Notes: generated from the sequence alone by a model not told the origin. A stretch of DNA of 6,634 nucleotides from JBLIOB01 sp047639575 (GCA_047639575.1 JBLIOB010000238.1:1-6634); one strand, 5' to 3'. Shown: positions 1 through 6,597, numbered from the stretch's first letter. Numbers and translations are program-made.

Positions 1-725
1 CGGACAATTCTAGCTCTTATGGATTGTTGAATTTCACTTTAATAAGAAAAACAAATGGAGCAAAGTCCAATGTTAAGTTAAAACGAGATATAGTTATTCG
101 AAAAGAAATAGCCCCAATTAGATTTACGGATAAGAATGAAAATGAAGCCGTAGAAGATGCAGTTGGAGAAGATACTCCAACTCTCGAATTTGATTCGGAA
201 GCTGCGTTTTTAGTTCCAGATATGGTTTCAAATACCGATGGCGCATCAGACGGAGTAATTTCCGAGGGAATAATTACTGATGAGGATGAGGTAAAAGTAT
301 CCGAGAATGCGTTTACCCCCACTCCTAAACCTTTTAATACAGCACTTGAAGGTGATTCGTTAATTATGCCTCCGCCTTTCCATAGTACTGCTATACGTTA
401 TGCTGAGACATTTAATGTTGAAAATAAGTTCGTCTTTATAGAAATATGGGACAATAGTCAAGAAGACGGAGATACAGTCTCGTTATTCTTAAATGGGAAC
501 CGAATCTTAGCTGACGCACTTCTTTCTCACAAAAAAAGGGTTTTAAAAATTGAACTAGGCGAAGGTGATAATTCAATTGTTATGTACGCTCACAATCTGG
601 GCACGATTGGTAAAAACACAGCATCTATTAAGATTACAGATAAAACGAAAGTTTATCATCGACACCTTGAGTCTGATCTACAGACAAGTGAAGCCATTAA
701 GATCTTATCTGAATTAAAGAATTAG
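1..725 (+). CDS. C-terminal part of a probable secreted Bacteroidota protein of unknown function (5' end cut by window edge)
   Basis: The frame is open from base 3 to a TAG stop at 723-725, giving 240 visible residues; the true start lies left of the window. A TTG at 24 could be read as a start, but seven in-frame codons before it are also open, so it is probably internal. Three parts can be seen. The first (about 40 residues) has alternating hydrophobic and basic residues like beta strands. The second (about residues 45-130) is rich in Asp, Glu, Ser, Thr and Pro and looks like a disordered acidic linker. The third (about 135-240) resembles a beta-sandwich module common at the ends of exported Bacteroidota proteins, with the signatures DGDTVSLFLNG, GDNSIVMYAHNLG and NTASIKI. 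The module suggests an extracellular or periplasmic location, but it has no catalytic residues that I recognise. Function is unknown and depends on the missing N-terminus. The stop overlaps the stop of the convergent kinase remnant. Confidence 0.75.
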   Translation, partial: DNSSSYGLLNFTLIRKTNGAKSNVKLKRDIVIRKEIAPIRFTDKNENEAVEDAVGEDTPTLEFDSEAAFLVPDMVSNTDGASDGVISEGIITDEDEVKVSENAFTPTPKPFNTALEGDSLIMPPPFHSTAIRYAETFNVENKFVFIEIWDNSQEDGDTVSLFLNGNRILADALLSHKKRVLKIELGEGDNSIVMYAHNLGTIGKNTASIKITDKTKVYHRHLESDLQTSEAIKILSELKN

Positions 726-1414
726 GCTGCTCCTTTGTTCAAACATTTTGAAATTTGTTGCTTCAGCTTTTGATAAAGATCGTCTGGATTGAAAGGTTTT
801 GAAACGTAATCTGTCATTCCGGATGCAAAAACTTCAGCTTCAATTCCTTCCGTGGCAGATGCTGTAAGCGCGATGATCGGCAAATCTTCATTGAATTTTC
901 TAATTTCCTTGGCTGCTTCATAACCTCCCATGATTGGCATTTGCAGATCCATCAGTACTACATCATATACTTCTGTCTTAACCTTATCTACAGCTTCACG
1001 GCCATTAGACGCCACCTCAATCTGAATATTCCAGTCGCTTAAAATTTTCTTTAGAATAAGAATATTGTACTCTTGATCATCTACTATCAGTAGTTTCGCT
1101 TTTGCTAGATTTTCAACTAAAGGATTTACGAATTCCATGATTGGCTCAGATTTACTTTCCTTTAGTAAAAGATCGAAGTAAAAGTAAGACCCTTCTCCTA
1201 CTTGAGATTGTATGGAAATTTGACTGTCCATGATATTCAATAATTCCTTCGTAATTGCAAGTCCCAGCCCTGTGCCTCCGTACTCACTTGTGATCGAGGA
1301 TTTGGCTTGTTGAAACTTCTTAAATATTTTTTGCTGACCAGATGGAGAAATTCCAATTCCAGTGTCTTTTACTCCTAACCTGATCAAAGTTCCGTCTTCT
1401 GCTTGGCGGGGCAA
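722..1414 (-). pseudogene. 3' remnant of a hybrid sensor histidine kinase: partial ATPase domain plus complete receiver domain
   Basis: The readable protein is about 230 residues. Residues 1-85 hold the second half of a histidine-kinase ATPase domain: the G1 box DTGIGI (17-22), an F-box (IFKKFQQ, 30-36) and the G2 box GGTGLGLAI (46-54). Residues 107-220 form a full response-regulator receiver: acidic pair D112/D113, phospho-acceptor D156 in MDLQMP, T184 and K206 before PF. The dimerisation/phospho-acceptor His domain, most of the N-box and every sensor region are absent. The frame is closed by TAA at 1427-1429, and the first residues after it (FTE) resemble the end of an N-box (KFTE). Only 47 bases separate that stop from the mnmA ATG, so the missing front is not nearby in another frame: this is a deletion or rearrangement, not a simple frameshift. 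The only start near the front is TTG at 1414. An ATG at 1138-1136, just before the receiver, could in principle give a free receiver protein. Autokinase activity should be lost; residual function is uncertain. Confidence 0.8.
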
Positions 1415-1442
1415 GGTTTCTGTGAATTAGAACTCTTAATCT

Positions 1443-1472
1443 TTTGAACTAGCCCTATTTAGCGTAATTTTG
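1443..1472 (+). promoter_or_regulatory. Candidate Bacteroidota-type promoter of mnmA
   Basis: TTTG at 1443-1446 and TAATTTTG at 1465-1472 match the Bacteroidota -33 (TTTG) and -7 (TAnnTTTG) elements, with 18 bases between them, close to the usual 19-21. The -7 box ends only four bases before the mnmA ATG, so transcription would begin at or just after the start codon. The transcript may therefore be leaderless, or the real promoter may lie elsewhere. This is motif matching only. Confidence 0.4.
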
Positions 1473-1476
1473 GGCC

Positions 1477-2643
1477 ATGGCAAGAGTAGTCGTGGGATTA
1501 TCAGGTGGAGTTGACTCTTCAGTTACAGCACATTTGCTGAAGGAAGAGGGACATGAGGTGATCGGTATTTTCATGCGAAACTGGCATGATGATTCCGTAA
1601 TCATTGATGATGAATGCCCTTGGATTGAAGATAGCAATGACGCTTTATTGGTAGCGGAAAAACTAGGAATTCCTTTTCAAGTAATTGATTTAAGCGATCA
1701 GTATAAAGAGCGAATAGTTGATTACATGTTCAACGAATACCAAGCTGGAAGAACTCCAAATCCGGACGTTCTGTGTAATCGGGAAATAAAATTTGATGTT
1801 TTTCTAGATGCTGCAATGGAGGTGGGTGCTGATTTTGTAGCTACTGGCCATTATTGCAGAAAAGAAACAATTTCAGTAGGAGGTCAACCAATAAATCGCC
1901 TTTTAGCCGGTGCTGATCCTAGCAAAGATCAAAGCTATTTTTTATGTCAAGTCAATCAAAAACAACTAAGTAAAGCTTTGTTTCCAATTGGAAACTTATT
2001 GAAGTCAGAAGTTAGAGAAATTGCCAAAAGTGAAGATCTAATAACCGCTGACAAAAAGGATTCACAGGGCCTATGCTTTATTGGAAAAGTTAAACTTCCT
2101 GATTTTTTACAGCAACAACTATCCCCGAAAACTGGAGATGTTATTGAAATTCCTGAAGATTTTAAAGCGTATGAAGCTGACGATCGATCCATACCTAATG
2201 TTGCTAAAAAATATAAATACTCGCCAGAAGACGGAAAGTGTGTAGGCCAGCATAAGGGTGCACATTACTTTACCATTGGTCAACGCAAAGGATTAGGAAT
2301 TGGTGGAACAAAATTCCCTTTATTTATTATCTCAACTGACGTTGAAACCAACACGATTTACGTTGGCCAAGGAGAAGATCATCCAGGTCTTTTGAAACAC
2401 GGTTTATTAGTGAATACAGAAGAGTGTCATTGGATTCGTACAGATTTAGAATTGGCAGTTGGAGAAGAAGCTGAATATTTAGTCAGAATCAGATATCGTC
2501 AGGAGTTATTCCTTGCTACTTTAACAAGAAGAGAAGAAGGCATTTACATCACTTCTGAACAACCAATGAAAGCCATTGCAGCTGGGCAGTTTGCAGCTTG
2601 GTATCTAGAGGACGAATTAATTGGTTCTGGAGTAATAGGATAA
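1477..2643 (+). CDS. mnmA: tRNA-specific 2-thiouridylase MnmA
   Basis: This enzyme adenylates C2 of the wobble uridine U34 in Lys, Glu and Gln tRNAs and replaces the oxygen with sulfur delivered as a persulfide; it acts in the cytoplasm. The 388-residue product begins with the ATP pyrophosphatase PP-loop SGGVDSS (9-15). The first catalytic cysteine is C100 in NPDVLCNREIKF, and the second is C200 in DSQGLCFIGK; these correspond to the Cys pair of the E. coli enzyme. The motifs TGHY (123-126), DQSYFL (151-156) and FTIGQRKGLGIGG (265-277) are also typical, followed by the C-terminal beta-barrel. It is somewhat longer than the roughly 365 residues of the E. coli enzyme, mainly through an insertion around 222-255, before the GQHKGAHYFTIGQRKG region. 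The ATG at 1477 places the PP-loop at the normal distance. The gene appears to be transcribed alone; its 3' end faces the ALO-family gene across 33 bases with no clear hairpin. Confidence 0.97.
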   Translation: MARVVVGLSGGVDSSVTAHLLKEEGHEVIGIFMRNWHDDSVIIDDECPWIEDSNDALLVAEKLGIPFQVIDLSDQYKERIVDYMFNEYQAGRTPNPDVLCNREIKFDVFLDAAMEVGADFVATGHYCRKETISVGGQPINRLLAGADPSKDQSYFLCQVNQKQLSKALFPIGNLLKSEVREIAKSEDLITADKKDSQGLCFIGKVKLPDFLQQQLSPKTGDVIEIPEDFKAYEADDRSIPNVAKKYKYSPEDGKCVGQHKGAHYFTIGQRKGLGIGGTKFPLFIISTDVETNTIYVGQGEDHPGLLKHGLLVNTEECHWIRTDLELAVGEEAEYLVRIRYRQELFLATLTRREEGIYITSEQPMKAIAAGQFAAWYLEDELIGSGVIG

Positions 2644-2676
2644 GACCAAGGCTCTTACACAATCTCTCATTAAACT

Positions 2677-3954
2677 TTAAAAGATTTCTTCTAAGTATTC
2701 ATTTAGAAAGATTCGCTTTGGATCTTCACGATCTCTGATAGACTTGAACTCCTCCCATTTTGGATAAAGTCTTTTAAACGAGTCTCCTGTTTGAAAATTA
2801 ATTTTCCCCCAATGCGGTCGGCCATTGTATTTATTAAAAATTGCTTCAGCCTTTTTGAAAAAGTCTTTATAAGGCATTCCATTAAATTGATGAACAGCAA
2901 TGTATGCAGCGTCTCTTTGATACGCTGGAGAAATCATTATATCATCCTTTTGAACCATCCTGCATTCAACAGGAAAATGAACATTAATATCTTCTTTAAG
3001 GATTAGCTCTTCTATTTCTAATAAGACGGTTTTCAAATGTTCAATGGGTACATTGTATTCCATTTCAAAAAACTTGACATCCCGTTTAGTAGCATAAATG
3101 TTGTGGCTCCAATCCACGTAGGTTCCATTGGCGATTCCCCAAGCTGAAAGTTTGGCAACCGATTTTGAAAACGATGGAATTAACTGAGCCATTTTGCACA
3201 TGACGAAGAACATCCAGTTTTCTACAACTATATCTCCTAGCTTTTTCCCAAATCCAGGCCGTTTGAAATCTTCCTCCGTTTTATTTAAAAACTTGATCTG
3301 AACCTTATCCGTATTAGGAAACCAGAAAAATTCAAAATTTCTATTCTCTTCGATGTACTTGTCAACATTTTCTAGGCAGTCGGAAAGAGTTTCTTTTTTA
3401 GTTACTTCTTTCAACTTGTAGGCTTTTTCCAATCGAAGTTTTATGCGAGTAAATACACCTAACGTGCCAAGACTAAGCTGAATCGCCTGGAGTTCCTCGG
3501 AATTCCCCCCAATTGTTTTGACCTCCCCTAGCCCATTGATATAGGTAACTTCTAATATCTGAGTGGATAATGTTCCAAGTAATTTCCCGGTTCCGTGTGT
3601 GCCTGTTCCTAAAGCTCCAGCTAAACTTTGAACATTGATGTCACCCATATTCTCTTGAGCTAGATCATTTTCAAAGAGCCATTCGCCCAATGCTTTCAAT
3701 TTAGTTCCAGCCCATACCGTTGCGGTGCAGTTGTCCTTATCAATTTCTATGATTCCTTGAAGATCATCTAAAGACATTAAAATTTGGTTGGATTCAGCTA
3801 CCCGAGAAAATGAATGCCCGCTTCCTACAACTCGGATTTTTTTATTCTCCTGCCTTGCCCGATTAATGGCATTTACAATTTCTTGTTCAGAAGCTGGGTA
3901 AATTATTTCTGTAGGATTTGCTTCAACACTTCCTGACCAATTCTTCCACCTCAT
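2677..3954 (-). CDS. FAD-dependent sugar-lactone/alditol oxidase (D-arabinono-1,4-lactone oxidase family)
   Basis: A 425-residue flavoprotein of the vanillyl-alcohol oxidase superfamily. The N-terminal half is an FAD-binding PCMH-type domain: RVVGSGHSFS (41-50) contains H47, the position that carries covalently bound FAD in related alditol and lactone oxidases, and GDINVQSLAGALGTGTHGTG (104-123) is the second flavin-binding stretch. The C-terminal half is the ALO domain, with an E-x-R pair (about E330/R332) and HWGK (381-384); in alditol oxidase equivalent Glu, Arg and Lys residues contact the polyol substrate. There is no signal peptide, so it is probably cytosolic. Members oxidise L-gulono- or D-arabinono-1,4-lactone, or alditols such as xylitol, using oxygen or another acceptor; the sequence does not settle which. 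It starts with ATG only 12 bases after the PLP-enzyme gene and is surely the second gene of that operon. The length is normal and no key residue is missing. Confidence 0.9.
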   Translation of the reverse strand: MRWKNWSGSVEANPTEIIYPASEQEIVNAINRARQENKKIRVVGSGHSFSRVAESNQILMSLDDLQGIIEIDKDNCTATVWAGTKLKALGEWLFENDLAQENMGDINVQSLAGALGTGTHGTGKLLGTLSTQILEVTYINGLGEVKTIGGNSEELQAIQLSLGTLGVFTRIKLRLEKAYKLKEVTKKETLSDCLENVDKYIEENRNFEFFWFPNTDKVQIKFLNKTEEDFKRPGFGKKLGDIVVENWMFFVMCKMAQLIPSFSKSVAKLSAWGIANGTYVDWSHNIYATKRDVKFFEMEYNVPIEHLKTVLLEIEELILKEDINVHFPVECRMVQKDDIMISPAYQRDAAYIAVHQFNGMPYKDFFKKAEAIFNKYNGRPHWGKINFQTGDSFKRLYPKWEEFKSIRDREDPKRIFLNEYLEEIF

Positions 3955-3966
3955 ATTTCGATGATT

Positions 3967-5148
3967 TTATAAAAAGCATTTACCATCACCTCGATAAGTA
4001 TTTACAGACTCAATGATTTCCCCGTTTCGAATAAAGTGAAGCTGATTGAAACGCTCGCATAGTTCACCTGCTTTTGCATGCCTAAAAAACACTGGGTCTC
4101 CTAAATTTAAAGATCCTTTGTAATAAAATGGAGTTTGAACCTCTCCCGCTCCTTCGTTCTTTTCCAATTTCATTCCTGTAGGTAGAAAAGGTTGAGGAAC
4201 TTTATCTTCCCCATGACTTCCAGAAGCGATGTACCCTCCGCCATGAGCAGTATAAATGTCCTCACTAGGGTTTCTAACTACCTCCAACGCATAAAATGCA
4301 GCTGGCTGATGTTTAAATATTTTATAGGAATCAAATAAAGCGGGCTGAAGAAACCCCGAGCCGATTGTAATCTCATTGACCCAGTCTTCTTGGACTGATG
4401 ACTCAATACTGCCTGTTCCTCCGGCATTAACTACTTCCGGTTCTTTCCCAGTTAGTTGTTTAAACGATTCAACAAGCTCTTTCCGTTTTTGCGCGATCTT
4501 CGGTATGGATTTTTTCTTTAACGAGCTAACAATCCCGTTCATTGCTTTTTTGCCTGGCACCTGATCTGCAACTCCAGCAATTTGAGCTTCGTATCCCATC
4601 AAACCAACAGGGTTTAATCCTTTTAGCGAAATTATTTCTTTTAACAATGACTCAAATTCAGCTTTGGTTTTAACTGCTGAACGATGCACCCCGAAATAGA
4701 CTCCTGGGAACTTAGTAGAAACATCGACATCAATACATACTGGAAATTCGCAGTTCAATATCTGAGCAATTCTATGGATCACCATTAAGTGCTCCAATCG
4801 ATCTACCATCAGAATAATGTTCTTTCCTTTTTTCAATTGAGCTCCAACTTCCTCAATTCTCTTTGCTTGCAAACTTGGATAACCTAATAAAATATTATCA
4901 AAACCAGATTCGATCAGATAACAAGCCTCATCTAATGTAAAAGCCATTAATCCAATGGCCTCAGTGCGTTCAACAATTCGTTTTAATACTCCGATGCTTC
5001 TAACTGATTTACTTGCGACTCTAATCGGAACTGAGTTGGATCTTTTAATCAGTGAATCAATATTCTCATCTAGCAGGTCTAAGTCAACGTATGCACTTGG
5101 CAGCGATCGATCTAGAATAGCTTCTTTATATATTTGATACTGTTTCAC
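3967..5148 (-). CDS. Fold-type III PLP enzyme, D-serine dehydratase/D-threonine aldolase-like ('amino acid deaminase/aldolase')
   Basis: A 393-residue protein with an alanine-racemase-like TIM barrel followed by a beta domain. The PLP Schiff-base lysine is probably K47 in RVASKS (43-48), and GGTGS (243-247) fits the PLP-phosphate loop. The C-terminal domain has HGGGY (302-306) and RHAKAGELC (356-364), where H357 and C364 could be the metal ligands found in D-serine dehydratase and D-threonine aldolase. It ends with TYRGDGKCFL, a tail I associate with this family. Members act on D-amino acids or beta-hydroxy amino acids, but this subfamily's substrate is not established as far as I know. The start is a GTG at 5148-5146 directly preceded by an in-frame TAA, so the protein cannot begin upstream; the next Met is residue 68, inside the barrel. 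It is first in a two-gene operon with the ALO-family oxidase and divergent from the hydroxylase gene. Confidence 0.87.
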   Translation of the reverse strand: MKQYQIYKEAILDRSLPSAYVDLDLLDENIDSLIKRSNSVPIRVASKSVRSIGVLKRIVERTEAIGLMAFTLDEACYLIESGFDNILLGYPSLQAKRIEEVGAQLKKGKNIILMVDRLEHLMVIHRIAQILNCEFPVCIDVDVSTKFPGVYFGVHRSAVKTKAEFESLLKEIISLKGLNPVGLMGYEAQIAGVADQVPGKKAMNGIVSSLKKKSIPKIAQKRKELVESFKQLTGKEPEVVNAGGTGSIESSVQEDWVNEITIGSGFLQPALFDSYKIFKHQPAAFYALEVVRNPSEDIYTAHGGGYIASGSHGEDKVPQPFLPTGMKLEKNEGAGEVQTPFYYKGSLNLGDPVFFRHAKAGELCERFNQLHFIRNGEIIESVNTYRGDGKCFL

Positions 5149-5238
5149 TTAAATAATCTGATAGATAGTTTCGCTTAAATTATTTTTGTTCAAACGAATC
5201 TACTTAATTTGTACTAAAATTACTCTTATAGTTAGCTC
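5149..5238. promoter_or_regulatory. Divergent promoter region between the PLP-oxidase operon and the hydroxylase gene
   Basis: This very AT-rich 90-base gap must drive both the leftward operon and the rightward hydroxylase gene. On the plus strand TATTTTTG (5181-5188) matches the -7 element TAnnTTTG exactly, but its -33 partner is weak (TCTG at 5157-5160). A second near match, TTAATTTG (5204-5211), is closer to the hydroxylase ATG. On the minus strand I see only imperfect matches. The words CTTAAATAAT (5148-5157) and CTTAAATTAT (5174-5183) form a direct repeat with one mismatch, 26 bases apart, which could be a regulator site or just AT-rich coincidence. Confidence 0.4.
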
Positions 5239-6156
5239 ATGTTTGAAAACTTAGACGAAGTTAAATCTGTTTTTGATTTTGACGACCCAACGGTTTTCGC
5301 AATCCCATTCTTCTTATTATTTATTGGAATAGAGTTATTTATAGATCTACGAAAGAATCTTAAACTTTACAATAAGAAAGATTCCATTTCAAGTATTGGA
5401 ATGGGTCTTGGTTCCTTAGCAATTGGACTCGGGATGAAAACACTTGCCTTTCTAGCCTATAATTGGATTTATCATAACTACGCACTACTCCCGCAAATCA
5501 ACGATTTTTGGTGGGTATGGATTATCCTTTTATTCGCAGATGATTTTACTTTTTATTGGCATCATCGATTAAGTCATTCTATGCGAGTGCTGTGGGCTGC
5601 ACATGTAAACCACCATAGTTCTGTACACATTAATTTCGCCACCGCATTAAGACAAAGTTGGGTGGAAGTTCTTTACAAATATATTTGGTGGATTTGGTTG
5701 CCATTTGTAGGATTCCACCCGGTTTATATCATGACGATGATGGCTTTTAGTTTAATTTATCAGTTCATTCAGCACACTGAATTGGTTAAAAAATTAGGAC
5801 CATATGAATGGATCTTCAACACACCATCTCATCATAGAGTTCATCACGCAACACAGACAGCGTACTTAGATCGGAACCATGCAGGAATATTAATTATCTG
5901 GGATCGTTTATTCGGCACCTACCAAGTTGAGAAGGAAGATGACCATCCTGTGTACGGAATTACAGAAAACATCAAAACCTACAATCTTTTTAAAATTGCG
6001 AGCCATGAATACATTGCCTTATTTAAGGACGTAAAGCGCGCTCCAAAATTTAAAGACAAGCTTAATTACTTATTTCAACCACCTGGGTGGAGTCATGATG
6101 GGGAACTAAAAACCTCCAAACGAATGCGTGAATTAGAAAACGAATCAAAGAAATAA
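5239..6156 (+). CDS. Sterol desaturase / fatty acid hydroxylase superfamily membrane di-iron oxygenase
   Basis: A 305-residue integral membrane protein. Hydrophobic segments are visible at about 18-36, 53-75, 88-104 and 145-175. The eight-histidine di-iron signature is present: HRLSH (109-113), HVNHH (122-126) and HHRVHH (198-203), with further candidate ligands H179 (QHTE) and H214 (RNHAG). After the last cluster comes WDRLFGTYQ (221-229), and PPGWSHDG near 281-288 is a tail I recall from bacterial members related to alkylglycerol monooxygenase (TMEM195-like). Such enzymes use a di-iron centre and oxygen to hydroxylate or desaturate lipid chains, sterols, carotenoids or ether lipids; the substrate cannot be read from sequence. 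The ATG at 5239 gives a short N-terminal tail before the first membrane segment. The gene is divergent from the PLP-oxidase operon; the CDGSH gene follows 74 bases downstream in the same direction. Confidence 0.92.
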   Translation: MFENLDEVKSVFDFDDPTVFAIPFFLLFIGIELFIDLRKNLKLYNKKDSISSIGMGLGSLAIGLGMKTLAFLAYNWIYHNYALLPQINDFWWVWIILLFADDFTFYWHHRLSHSMRVLWAAHVNHHSSVHINFATALRQSWVEVLYKYIWWIWLPFVGFHPVYIMTMMAFSLIYQFIQHTELVKKLGPYEWIFNTPSHHRVHHATQTAYLDRNHAGILIIWDRLFGTYQVEKEDDHPVYGITENIKTYNLFKIASHEYIALFKDVKRAPKFKDKLNYLFQPPGWSHDGELKTSKRMRELENESKK

Positions 6157-6187
6157 GTTCTCGCTAATTCTCTGTTAATAGTCAAGT

Positions 6188-6211
6188 CAATATAAATGCT
6201 TAATTTAATTG
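6188..6211 (+). repeat. Imperfect AT-rich inverted repeat between the hydroxylase and CDGSH genes
   Basis: CAAT (6188-6191), a bulged A, and TAAAT (6193-6197) pair with ATTTA (6203-6207) and ATTG (6208-6211) around the loop GCTTA, a nine-pair stem. No T-tract follows on the plus strand, so it is a poor terminator. It ends 19 bases before the CDGSH ATG and could instead be an operator. In such AT-rich DNA chance is a real alternative. Confidence 0.35.
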
Positions 6212-6230
6212 GAAATAAGATCAATCTCAA

Positions 6231-6467
6231 ATGAAAGGTAAAGTAGCAGGAAAGACACCAATGCCAGTAGAATTAGAAGAAGGAAAAACTTATGCATGGT
6301 GCACGTGCGGTGAATCTTCAATGCAACCATTTTGTGATGGGGCACATAAGGGATCTGATTTTTCGCCTTTAGTTTTTAAAGCTGAAGAATCTAAAACAGC
6401 TTATTTGTGCACTTGTAAGCAGACCAATAATCCTGGTTTTTGTGACGGAAGTCATTCAAGTATCTAG
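6231..6467 (+). CDS. Small iron-sulfur protein with two CDGSH motifs
   Basis: A complete 78-residue protein with two tandem CDGSH-type modules. The first has C24-x-C26, then C35-D-G-A-H39; the second has C60-x-C62, then C71-D-G-S-H75. Each set supplies the three-Cys, one-His ligands of a redox-active and pH-labile [2Fe-2S] cluster. All eight ligands are present. Tandem arrangement on one chain is the mark of the class with two motifs (mitochondrial MiNT/CISD3-like and many bacterial forms), in contrast to mitoNEET, which needs a dimer. There is no signal peptide or membrane segment, so it is probably cytosolic. Members are linked to electron or cluster transfer and iron/redox balance; the partner here is unknown. 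The ATG at 6231 places the first CxC at the usual distance. It is 74 bases from the hydroxylase stop and may be cotranscribed or have its own promoter. Confidence 0.94.
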   Translation: MKGKVAGKTPMPVELEEGKTYAWCTCGESSMQPFCDGAHKGSDFSPLVFKAEESKTAYLCTCKQTNNPGFCDGSHSSI

Positions 6468-6597
6468 CTTCAATTAAAGCTGAATCGATCATAGAAAATA
6501 GCTTTCTTAATTATTGTATCACTAGCATCCGAAAGTCGGCATTTTAAAAAGCCCTCAGAATCCCCTATTTTTGTTTTTACAACAAAACATTTTAAAT
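6468..6597. other. Intergenic region after the CDGSH gene with several weak hairpins
   Basis: No coding frame of substance is seen. AGCTT (6466-6470) can pair with AAGCT (6477-6481); AAAGCT (6476-6481) can alternatively pair with AGCTTT (6500-6505). CCGA (6529-6532) pairs with TCGG (6536-6539) around a three-base loop and is followed by CATTTT; it is the most terminator-like element but has only four pairs. No strong rho-independent terminator is present. The right end holds the promoter-like element described separately. Confidence 0.35.
6566..6587 (+). promoter_or_regulatory. Candidate promoter -7 box overlapped by a short palindrome, upstream of the right-edge gene
   Basis: TATTTTTG (6566-6573) matches the Bacteroidota -7 element TAnnTTTG exactly; TTTA at 6543-6546 sits 19 bases before it and is one base off TTTG. 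The box ends 24 bases before an ATG at 6598, a normal leader distance. TTTTGTT (6569-6575) and AACAAAA (6581-6587) form a perfect seven-pair inverted repeat around TTTAC that overlaps the box, as an operator might. Confidence 0.4.

Noticed and set aside
1430..1476. Missing front of the histidine kinase recoverable by a frameshift upstream of 1429
   Set aside because: The minus strand upstream has further stops (TAA at 1427-1429 and another three codons upstream) and then becomes the antisense of mnmA, so no kinase-like sequence remains to be joined.
2644..2676. Bidirectional terminator between mnmA and the ALO-family gene
   Set aside because: The 33-base gap shows no inverted repeat or T-tract that I could pair convincingly.
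4376..4564. Short plus-strand open frames opposite the PLP-enzyme and oxidase genes
   Set aside because: They lie entirely within well-supported genes on the other strand and have no recognisable motif.
2677..6467. A complete vitamin C or sterol biosynthesis cluster suggested by the lactone oxidase and sterol-desaturase-like genes
   Set aside because: The genes are in divergent units, both families have broad substrate ranges, and no other enzyme of either pathway is present.
6466..6505. Attenuator-like alternative hairpins built on three AGCTT/AAGCT words
   Set aside because: The stems have only five or six mainly A-T pairs and no T-tract or leader peptide follows; chance in AT-rich DNA is sufficient.
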